64,000 bases of DNA, from NCBI RefSeq assembly GCF_029167645.1, contig NZ_CP119147.1, forward strand, positions 4,730,501 to 4,794,500, given 5' to 3'. Position 1 is the stretch's first letter. Each line of letters begins with the position of its first letter. The notes under the pieces were generated by a model. That model made no database searches, was not told the origin of the DNA, and worked only from the letters and a program-made list of their open reading frames with translations. The position numbers were made by a program, and so were the translations under genes. The DNA is from Streptomyces sp. AM 2-1-1. Its GTDB lineage: Bacteria > Actinomycetota > Actinomycetes > Streptomycetales > Streptomycetaceae. Shown here one piece after another: positions 43,571 through 52,107 of this stretch.

Positions 43571-45453
43571 CCGTCCGTCTGACCACCGCCCAGGCCCTGA
43601 TCGCCTTCCTCGCCCGGCAGTACACCGAACGCGACGGACACCGGCAACGGCTGATCGGCGCCACCTGGGGCATCTTCGGCCACGGCAACGTCGCCGGCGT
43701 CGGCCAGGCGCTGCTGGAAGCCGGCCCCCGCATGCCCTACCTCCAGGGGCGCAACGAACAGGCCATGGTGCACGCGGCGGTCGGCTACGCCCGCCAGTCC
43801 GGCCGCCTCACCGCCCACGCCGTCACCACCTCCATCGGCCCCGGCGCCACCAACCTCGTCACCGGCGCCGCCCTCGCCACCGTCAACCATCTGCCCGTCC
43901 TCCTCCTCCCGGGGGACACCTTCGCCACCCGTCCCGCCGACCCCGTGCTCCAGCAGCTCGAAACCCCTTACGCCGGTGACGTGTCGGTCAACGACTGCCT
44001 GCGCCCGGTCTCCCGGTACTTCGACCGGATCACCCGACCCGAGGCGCTGATCCCGGCCGTCCTCCAGGCCGTACGGACCCTCACCGACCCGGTCTCCACC
44101 GGCGCGGTCACCCTCGCGCTGCCGCAGGACGTCCAGACCGAGGCGTACGACTGGCCCGATGAGTTCCTCGCGGAGCGGGTCTGGCACGTGCGCCGCCCCG
44201 CCCCCGACCCGTACGAGCTGGAACAGGCGGTCCGGGCGGTGCGCGCGGCCCGGCGTCCGCTGATCGTCGCGGGCGGCGGGGTACGGCACAGCGCCGCCGA
44301 GGCAGCCCTCGCGGCGTTCGCCGCCACCACCGGCATTCCCGTCGCCACCACCCAGGCGGGCAAGGGGGCCCTGCGCCACGACCACCCGCAGGACGTCGGC
44401 GGCATCGGCCACACCGGCACCGCCACCGCCGACGGACTCGCCCGCGAGGCCGACCTGGTGATCGGCGTCGGTACCCGCTGGACCGACTTCTCCACGGCCT
44501 CCGGCACCCTCTTCCCCGATCCCGCGACCCGCTTCGTCAACCTCAACGTCACCGGCTTCGACGCCCACAAGCAGGCCGCCCTCCCGCTCGTCGCGGACGC
44601 CCGCGCCGGCCTCGACGCCCTCGGCGAGGCGCTGGCCGCCCCCGCCCACCGGGTGGAGCCCGGGTACGAGCACGCGTACACGGAGGCGAAGGCCCGCTGG
44701 GAGGCCCGGGTGGACGCCGCCTTCGCCGCCCCGGACGCCGACGCCGTGCCCACCCAGACCCAGGTCCTCGGCCTCCTCGACGCCCTGGTCACCGACGACG
44801 ACATCCTGATCAACGCGGCCGGCTCGCTCCCCGGTGATCTGCACCGGTTGTGGCGGGCCCGCTCCCCGCGGCAGTACCACGTCGAGTACGGCTACTCCTG
44901 CATGGGATACGAGATCCCGGCGGCCGTCGGCGTCCAGCTCGCCGCCCCCGACCGCCCCGTCTGGGCGCTCGTCGGCGACGGCACCTACCTGATGAACCCG
45001 ACCGAGATCGTCACTGCCGTGCAGGAGCGGCTCCCGGTCAAGCTCGTCGTGCTCGACAACCACGGGTACGCCTCCATCGGCGGGCTCTCCGCGGCCGTCG
45101 GCGGCGAGCGCTACGGCACCGACTACCGCCACCGGGACACCGAGGGGGCGTTCACCGGTGACCCGCTCCCCCTGGACCTCGCCGCCAACGCCGCCTCCCT
45201 CGGCATGCGGTCCCTGCGCGCCCGCACCGTGGGCGAACTCCGCGCCGCGCTCGCCGAGGCCCGCGCCGCGGACCACCCCGTCTGCGTCCACGTCACCCTC
45301 GCCGCGCCCACCGCGCCCGGCGACGGCGCGGGCCCTCCCGGGCCCCAGGCGTGGTGGGACGTGCCCGTGGCCGAGACGGCCCGCCGCCCGGCGGCGGTGG
45401 AGGCCCGCGAGGAGTACGACCGGCGGCGGGCGGCCCGCCGCCGCCGTCTCTGA
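43567..45453 (+). CDS. iolD: 3D-(3,5/4)-trihydroxycyclohexane-1,2-dione hydrolase (IolD)
   Basis: A 628-residue thiamin-diphosphate enzyme that opens the cyclohexane-dione ring, giving 5-deoxy-glucuronate. The catalytic Glu lies in QGRNEQAMVHAAVGYA. The cofactor motif runs VGDGTYLMNPTEI to LDNHGYASIGG (GDG-N). Central and N-terminal domains follow the acetolactate synthase plan. GTG 43567 overlaps the iolB stop (GTGA). It is the last of the four overlapping iol genes; a 141-bp gap follows before mmsA. Confidence 0.94.
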   Translation: MTVRLTTAQALIAFLARQYTERDGHRQRLIGATWGIFGHGNVAGVGQALLEAGPRMPYLQGRNEQAMVHAAVGYARQSGRLTAHAVTTSIGPGATNLVTGAALATVNHLPVLLLPGDTFATRPADPVLQQLETPYAGDVSVNDCLRPVSRYFDRITRPEALIPAVLQAVRTLTDPVSTGAVTLALPQDVQTEAYDWPDEFLAERVWHVRRPAPDPYELEQAVRAVRAARRPLIVAGGGVRHSAAEAALAAFAATTGIPVATTQAGKGALRHDHPQDVGGIGHTGTATADGLAREADLVIGVGTRWTDFSTASGTLFPDPATRFVNLNVTGFDAHKQAALPLVADARAGLDALGEALAAPAHRVEPGYEHAYTEAKARWEARVDAAFAAPDADAVPTQTQVLGLLDALVTDDDILINAAGSLPGDLHRLWRARSPRQYHVEYGYSCMGYEIPAAVGVQLAAPDRPVWALVGDGTYLMNPTEIVTAVQERLPVKLVVLDNHGYASIGGLSAAVGGERYGTDYRHRDTEGAFTGDPLPLDLAANAASLGMRSLRARTVGELRAALAEARAADHPVCVHVTLAAPTAPGDGAGPPGPQAWWDVPVAETARRPAAVEAREEYDRRRAARRRRL

Positions 45454-45594
45454 AACCACCCCCGGCTCTCCGTCCCCCGCCAGCCTCCCGGAGCCCGCAC
45501 CTCCCGCGCTCGCCGCCCCCTCCCCCCGCAACTACCGCGAAGACAGCCACCCCTGACGTACGTTCAAGCTCCCCGCAGTCCGAAGGAGACCGGC

Positions 45595-47097
<1,503 letters not shown>

Positions 47098-47112
47098 CCC
47101 AGGTACGCGAGA

Positions 47113-47158
47113 AGCGGGCGGCGCCTCGCGGCTGGATTGCCGCGGGGCGCCGCCCGCT
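47113..47158 (+). terminator. Strong hairpin after mmsA
   Basis: A 20-bp stem (47113-47132 with 47139-47158; one G-T pair) around loop TGGATT ends the inositol cluster. It is one of the best terminators in the window. Confidence 0.85.
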
Positions 47159-47252
47159 CGTGTTCCGCTCAGCCCCGCCCGGTCAGCGCGCGCCTGCCCG
47201 GGCTGTGCCGTACCACCTCGTCACCCGGTGGGGCCCGGCCCCTCCGGTGCCC

Positions 47253-47843
47253 TCAGCGGCGGTGGTCGCGGTCGTGCCCGCGGTTGTCGTCGTGGCCGTG
47301 CCCGCGGTTGTCGTCGTGGCCGCGGCCGTGGCCACGGTGGTCGTCACGGTCGTGCCCGCGGTGGTCGTCACGGCCACCGCGGTGGCCCCAGGCCTTCTGG
47401 TCGATCTTCCTGCCGCGGGCGTCGCGCAGCGTGGCGGTGTCGCTGTTGTCCCAGACGTAGTTCTCGCGGTCCTGGAAGACGTCCGTGCGGGAGTCGCGGC
47501 CCACACCGGTGTGGACCCGCACCGACGAACGGCCCGCGAGACGCAGGTCGAAGCGGTAGGTGCGGCGGCTCTCGTCGGTGAGCGTCCAGCCGCGCAGGTT
47601 CACGGCCTGACGGGAGGTGTTGGTGACGGTCACCCACTCGTCGTTCAGCGAACGGTTCGAGCGGTTGTCACGGCCCGGGCTGTCGTACTGGATCTGGCCC
47701 AGGACGATCGAGGAGCGCGGGGCGGGCTGGACGCGGTCGTGTCCGCGGCCGTGACCGTCCGCGGCGGCCGGCAGCGCGGCGGCCGCCAGCAGGGCGCCGG
47801 AGGCGAGGACAGTAGCGGTGATCCGTCGTGCGGTGCGGGACAT
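47253..47843 (-). CDS. Secreted lamin-tail-domain protein with His-rich C-terminus
   Basis: A 196-residue secreted protein. The Sec signal SRTARRITATVLASGALLAA ends near AAA-DGHG. A lamin-tail (LTD) beta-sandwich follows (about 45-150), with WVTVTNTSRQAVNLRGWTL and VWDNSDTATLRDARGRKIDQ typical of the domain. The last 45 residues are HRGHDRDDHRGHG-type repeats, rich in His, Asp and Gly, a potential metal-binding tail. GAGGGG precedes ATG 47843. Confidence 0.86.
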   Translation of the reverse strand: MSRTARRITATVLASGALLAAAALPAAADGHGRGHDRVQPAPRSSIVLGQIQYDSPGRDNRSNRSLNDEWVTVTNTSRQAVNLRGWTLTDESRRTYRFDLRLAGRSSVRVHTGVGRDSRTDVFQDRENYVWDNSDTATLRDARGRKIDQKAWGHRGGRDDHRGHDRDDHRGHGRGHDDNRGHGHDDNRGHDRDHRR

Positions 47844-48216
47844 GGAACCCCTCGGTACGGGCCCGGACGGCGAGGTCCGGGCGGTTCTCGGCCCCGGCGT
47901 TCGCTGCCGGGAGCACAGACTCTGTCCGGGTTCGCCGATGGCCGGAAGTCGCTCCAGAGCGCGGTTACAGAGCGCAGACATTTCCGTTATGAACGGATGT
48001 AGCAGGCACTTGCCGCATTCGTCGGGAGCCTGTCAAATGGTGCGCAATGCATCCACCCTTGTGCGGCAAGGGAGAGATCGACGCCGCGCGTCTCCCGCCA
48101 CACTTTGCGCCACCTTGTGCGCTCGCTGTGAAGAAGATGGAGGAACGTAACGGCAATATCCGGTCAAATAGAATGAGCGTCTCCCTCCATCCGGCAAAGT
48201 CGCTGACTCGTTCGAC
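47844..48216. other. 373-bp gene-free stretch, relatively AT-rich
   Basis: No gene is supported. TCCGTT-ATG-AACGGA at 47983-47997 is a perfect interrupted palindrome, and AGAGCGC repeats nearby. Base composition between about 47960 and 48190 is less GC-rich than average. Confidence 0.5.
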
Positions 48217-48666
48217 GTGCTGGCCGGGGTGCTGGGCCCGAACATCGAAAACCTGCCGGTCGGGGCGCTTATGCTCGCGTTCATGGAGCAGAGGGAAGTC
48301 CTGAAGCGAGTGATCGGCATCCTCACCGAGGCCGGCGAGATCCAGCGACTCCTCGAAGAGGACGTGGAGCGCGACGACGTCGACATGGAGGGCAGCGTCG
48401 TGACCGCCCTGCTGAACGAGACGATGCCGCGCATCGCGATCCCCGGGGACGCCACCGTCGAGGAGATGGCCGCCCTGATCGGCCGTGAAGTGGGCGGCGC
48501 GGTCGAGCAGTTGGTCGGCGCCTTCACGCTCGCCTACACCATGCTGGCGCGGGTGCACGATTCCGGGCAGACCGACGTCTCCTCCACCGACGTGCTGCGT
48601 GACCTCGCCCTGCAGGCCGAGAGCGGCCCCTCGGACGACTCCGGGGACGACGCCACCGAGCTCTGA
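48217..48666 (+). CDS. Hypothetical soluble protein
   Basis: Up to 149 residues, helical and acidic (for example AFMEQREVLKRVIGILTEAG and LLEEDVERDDVDMEGSV). No signal, membrane segment or known motif is seen. The start is uncertain: GTG 48217, GTG 48229 or ATG 48271, none with a good ribosome-binding site. The frame extends a little upstream without a start, so the N-terminus could have been altered. A hairpin follows directly. Confidence 0.6.
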   Translation: MLAGVLGPNIENLPVGALMLAFMEQREVLKRVIGILTEAGEIQRLLEEDVERDDVDMEGSVVTALLNETMPRIAIPGDATVEEMAALIGREVGGAVEQLVGAFTLAYTMLARVHDSGQTDVSSTDVLRDLALQAESGPSDDSGDDATEL

Positions 48667-48672
48667 ACGGCC

Positions 48673-48700
48673 GCCGCACCGGCCGAAAACCCGGTGCGGC
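48673..48700 (+). terminator. Hairpin between hypothetical gene and DUF4291 gene
   Basis: GCCGCACCGG and CCGGTGCGGC are perfect arms around CCGAAAAC. The downstream GTG start at 48694 lies inside the right arm, so the structure could also limit translation initiation. Confidence 0.65.
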
Positions 48701-49410
48701 AGCCCACCGCCGGCCCCACCCTGGTCCCCAAGACCGCACCGCAGTACGAGATCCGGGCCCGGCACACCGACACCACCGTCACCGTCTACCAGGCGTACGC
48801 GCCGCGCATCGGCCTGCCCGCCGCCCGCGACGGACGCTTCCCGCCCGCGTGGAAGCGCGACCGGATGACGTGGATCAAGCCCAGCTTCCTCTGGATGATG
48901 TACCGCTGCGGGTGGGCCGCCAAGGAGGGGCAGGAGACGGTCCTCGCCGTCGAGATCGTCCGCGAGGGCTTCGACTGGGCCCTGGAGCACGCGGAACTCT
49001 CCCACTACGTACGGGGCCTCCACCCGGACCGCGCCACCTGGCGCCGTTCCCTGCGCCGCGCCCCCGCCCGGGTCCAGTGGGACCCCGAACGCGACCTGCG
49101 GCTGAACCGGCTCCCGTACCGCTCCCTCCAACTCGGCCTGGCAGGCGAGGCGGCGGCGCGGTACGCGGACGAGTGGACCGTCTCCGTCACCGACGTCACC
49201 CCGCTCGCCCGGGAGATCCACCACCTGGTCCGCGCCGGAGACCTCGACGGGGCGAGCGCCCTGCTGCCGGTGGAGACGCCGTACGCCGGGGGAGCGGGGG
49301 CACGGGCGCCGCGCGATCTCAGCTCGCGGGGATTTCCGCTCCCTCGTCGGTCTCCGCCGCTTCCGGTGTCTCCGCCTCCTCCGGCGGCTCCGCCTCTCCC
49401 GGCAGGGTGA
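48694..49410 (+). CDS. DUF4291 protein
   Basis: A 238-residue DUF4291 protein. The family core is plain: TVTVYQAYAPRIG, MTWIKPSFLWMMYRCGW, VRGLHPDRATWRR, VQWDPERDLRLNRLPYRSLQ and YADEWTVSVTDVT. Function of the family is unknown. GTG 48694 is the only upstream start, has no visible ribosome-binding site and lies within a hairpin. The usual end falls near LLPVETPY; here the frame runs about 35 residues further in low-complexity sequence and overlaps the convergent histidine kinase gene by 92 bp, suggesting loss of the original stop. Confidence 0.82.
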   Translation: MRQPTAGPTLVPKTAPQYEIRARHTDTTVTVYQAYAPRIGLPAARDGRFPPAWKRDRMTWIKPSFLWMMYRCGWAAKEGQETVLAVEIVREGFDWALEHAELSHYVRGLHPDRATWRRSLRRAPARVQWDPERDLRLNRLPYRSLQLGLAGEAAARYADEWTVSVTDVTPLAREIHHLVRAGDLDGASALLPVETPYAGGAGARAPRDLSSRGFPLPRRSPPLPVSPPPPAAPPLPAG

Positions 49411-50980
49411 AGGTGAAGCGGGTGCCCGAGGCGACGGTGGTGTCCACGGCGATGGCCCCGCCGTGGTGCTCGACGATCTTCTTGCAGAGCGCCAGACCGA
49501 TGCCGTTGCCCTCATAGCTCTCGCGGGTGTGCAGCCGCTGGAAGATGACGAAGACGCGCTCGGCGTACTCGGGCGCGATGCCGATGCCGTTGTCGGTCAC
49601 CGAGATCTCCCAGAACGGGCGTTGCGCCTCCTCGCTCCCGCCGCGAGCCGGGTTCGGCACCCGGCGGGCGGCGACGTGGACGGCGGGCGCGATGCCGGGT
49701 GCGCGGAACTTGAGCGCGTTGGCGATGAGGTTCTGCAGGACCAGGCCGAGCTGGGTCGGCTGCCCGTGGACCGTGGGCAGGTCCTCGTAGGTGACGGTGG
49801 CACCGGTCTGCTGGACGGCGACGTCCAGGTCCCCGACCGTCCGCCGCACCAGGCTGCCCAGCTCCACGGGCTGGTCGTCGGTGTGGAGGCGGCCGACGCG
49901 GGAGAAGGTGAGCAGGTCGTTGATGAGGTGCTGCATGCGGTTGGCGCCGTCGACGGCGAAGGAGATGTACTGCTTCGCCCGGTCGTCGAGCTGCTCGGCG
50001 TACCGCCGCTCCAGCAGCTGGCAGAAGCTCGCCACCTTGCGCAGCGGCTCCTGGAGGTCGTGTGAGGCGACGTACGCGAACTGCTCCAGCTCCTCGTTGG
50101 ACCGGCGCAGTTCCACGGTCTGGGCGTCCAGCACGGCCCGCGCCCGGTCCTTGAGGTCGAGGTCCTCCGCGAGGCGCCGCCGCATGGCGTCCACGTCGGA
50201 GGCGAGGACCTGGATGTCGGCGGGGCCGGTGGGGACCAGCATGTGGGTGTAGTCACCGGAGGCGACCTGGCGGACGTCGGCCCGCAGCCGGTCCAGCGGT
50301 CGCTGCACCCCGAGCCGGAGGCCGGCGAAGGCCAGAGCCATCAGGGCCAGTACGACAGCGGCGATGACCACGAAGACCGTGTTCCGCATCTCCCGTACGG
50401 ACGCCAGATCCGTCCGGGCCCGGTCGCGCTCGGCGGAGATGTGGTCCTGCTGGACCCCGAGAGCGGCGCGCAGGGTGTCGAACTGGGCCCGGCCGTCCTC
50501 CGCCCGCTCCCTGGCCAGGGCGGTGGGGTCGGCGGCCGCGGCGATGGGCCGGGCGACGGAGGTGTGCCACTTGTCCGTGAGTTCGCTCACCCGGGCGAGA
50601 TCGGCCGAGGCACGGGGGTCGGTCGCCGTGAGGCCGGCGAGCTGCTCCATCGCTTTCCCCTGCTGGGCCAGGCCGTCGCGGTAGGGCGTGAGGAACTGGG
50701 TGTCGCCCGCCAGGCCGTACCCGCGGATTCCGGTCTCCTGGTTGACCAGCGCGGCCTCCAGGCGCACCGAGGAGATGAGTGCGGGGGACCAGCGGTCGGC
50801 GAGCCGTTGGTTGACCGCCGTGGAGCGCATCAGAGCCCAGGTGCCGCAACTGCCGAGGACGAGCAGCACCACCAGGGCGACGGTGGTACCCGTGCCGAGC
50901 CAGCGGCTGGTGCTCCAGCCGGCCCGCTCCCGGGCCGGGGGGAGATCGGCCGGCCGGGAACCCTCTTCGGCGCTCTGCAC
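49319..50980 (-). CDS. Sensor histidine kinase with CHASE3-like sensor and HAMP
   Basis: A roughly 553-residue kinase. TM1 is VALVVLLVLGSCGTWAL; a periplasmic helical CHASE3-like region follows (RLADRWSPALISSVRLEAAL, ETGIRGYGLAGDTQFL). TM2 is VFVVIAAVVLALMALAFAGL, then HAMP (RPLDRLRADVRQVASGDYTH). The phospho-acceptor is His in FAYVASHDLQEPLRK, and N, G1 and G2 boxes are NLIANALKF, DNGIGIAPEY and GNGIGLALCKK. Its likely partner is the divergently encoded receiver protein. GTG 50980 with GAGAGG upstream is preferred over ATG 51055, which would add 25 residues. Confidence 0.92.
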   Translation of the reverse strand: MQSAEEGSRPADLPPARERAGWSTSRWLGTGTTVALVVLLVLGSCGTWALMRSTAVNQRLADRWSPALISSVRLEAALVNQETGIRGYGLAGDTQFLTPYRDGLAQQGKAMEQLAGLTATDPRASADLARVSELTDKWHTSVARPIAAAADPTALARERAEDGRAQFDTLRAALGVQQDHISAERDRARTDLASVREMRNTVFVVIAAVVLALMALAFAGLRLGVQRPLDRLRADVRQVASGDYTHMLVPTGPADIQVLASDVDAMRRRLAEDLDLKDRARAVLDAQTVELRRSNEELEQFAYVASHDLQEPLRKVASFCQLLERRYAEQLDDRAKQYISFAVDGANRMQHLINDLLTFSRVGRLHTDDQPVELGSLVRRTVGDLDVAVQQTGATVTYEDLPTVHGQPTQLGLVLQNLIANALKFRAPGIAPAVHVAARRVPNPARGGSEEAQRPFWEISVTDNGIGIAPEYAERVFVIFQRLHTRESYEGNGIGLALCKKIVEHHGGAIAVDTTVASGTRFTFTLPGEAEPPEEAETPEAAETDEGAEIPAS

Positions 50981-51065
50981 GGTGGTTTGCCTCTCTCTGA
51001 CGCGGGAAACGGTGGGTGGATCACGGACTCCGGTACCCACCGGAGCGCGGGTCACCCTACCCCGC

Positions 51066-51083
51066 CGACAACGCAGGTTGTCG
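51066..51083. promoter_or_regulatory. Palindrome between kinase and response regulator
   Basis: CGACAAC-GCAG-GTTGTCG has perfect 7-bp arms, lying 31 bp before the ATG of the HTH-receiver gene and 86 bp from the kinase GTG. It is a candidate operator, possibly for the HTH of the fusion protein itself. Confidence 0.55.
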
Positions 51084-51113
51084 TGGAGCTTCCTCTCCGA
51101 CTACGGTGCGCCC

Positions 51114-51947
51114 ATGACAGTGGAGACCTCGGCGCCTCCCGGGACCGACGCGCTCGCCGACCGCGCGCGCCGCGCGGTCGCGGACCTGGCACAGCGCCTG
51201 GCGCTGGAGCCCGGCGCGGTCCCGGCCGACGAGGGCCCGGGCGGCGGTGGAGCCCCGGCCGACGAGACGTGGACCGACCCCCTGGCCTCGCTGCGGGCGC
51301 TGGCCGTCCTCAGCCGCGCGGTGGACGAGTGCGCCGCGGCCGCGGCCAGGGCGGCCGCCGACGGGGGAGCCGGATACCCGCAGCTGGGCAGCGCCTGGGG
51401 CGTCAGCCGGCAGGGTGCCCGCAAACGCTGGCCCGGTCTGGTCTTCACCGCACGCCCCTCCTCCCGCCCCCTGCCCAACGATCTCCGGAGCCCCCACATG
51501 AACGGCCTTGCACCCCGGCGCAGCTACACCGTCCTGCTCGTGGAGGACGACGTGGCCGACGCCATGCTCATCGAGGAGGCCCTGATCGAGCGCGGGATGG
51601 CGCGGGAGATCAACCGGGTGGACGACGGGGTGTCCGCCCTGGAGTACCTCCGCGACCCCGCGAACGACCGTCCGGACCTGATCGTGCTCGACCTCAACAT
51701 GCCCCGGATGAACGGCCGCGAGCTGCTCAGCGTGCTCAAGAACGACGAGCAGCTCTCCAGCATCCCGATCGTCGTCCTCACCACCTCGGCCGCCCCCGAC
51801 GACGTCCAGGACGCCTACACCCAGCACGCCAACGCCTACGTCACCAAGCCGGTCAACCTCGACGACTTCGTGCGGACCGTCCAGAGCATCGACAGCTTCT
51901 TCCTGGAGACCGCGGTCACCCCGCAGCAGCCTCCCCACGGCAGCTGA
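51114..51947 (+). CDS. HTH-receiver fusion response regulator
   Basis: One open frame encodes a 277-residue protein. Residues 1 to about 110 contain a small HTH-like module (GYPQLGSAWGVSRQGARKRW). The rest is a CheY-like receiver from about residue 129: acidic pair VEDDVADAML, phospho-Asp LIVLDLNMPRMNG, Thr in VVLTTSA and Lys in YVTKPVNLDDF. In many relatives these are probably two proteins. ATG 51498 with GGAG eight bases upstream could initiate a separate 149-residue receiver. No stop codon separates the modules. It is divergent from a histidine kinase, its probable partner. Confidence 0.82.
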   Translation: MTVETSAPPGTDALADRARRAVADLAQRLALEPGAVPADEGPGGGGAPADETWTDPLASLRALAVLSRAVDECAAAAARAAADGGAGYPQLGSAWGVSRQGARKRWPGLVFTARPSSRPLPNDLRSPHMNGLAPRRSYTVLLVEDDVADAMLIEEALIERGMAREINRVDDGVSALEYLRDPANDRPDLIVLDLNMPRMNGRELLSVLKNDEQLSSIPIVVLTTSAAPDDVQDAYTQHANAYVTKPVNLDDFVRTVQSIDSFFLETAVTPQQPPHGS

Positions 51948-51961
51948 GAACCGCCGGTCCC

Positions 51962-52011
51962 GGACGCGGACCGCGGTGGAGCGGTACCCGCCGGGTCCGC
52001 GTACCGCGTCC
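51962..52011 (+). terminator. Imperfect hairpin after response regulator
   Basis: GGACGCGG (51962-51969) and CCGCGTCC (52004-52011) pair perfectly, with further partial pairing inside. It lies 15 bp after the receiver stop. Confidence 0.5.
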
Positions 52012-52107
52012 GCAGTACACGGCCCGGCGGCCGTACCTCTCAAGGAGGCCGGGGGGTTCCGCCCTCCGGCCCCGGGCGCGGCCGTCCGGTCCCCGTAGGG
52101 TCGTGCC

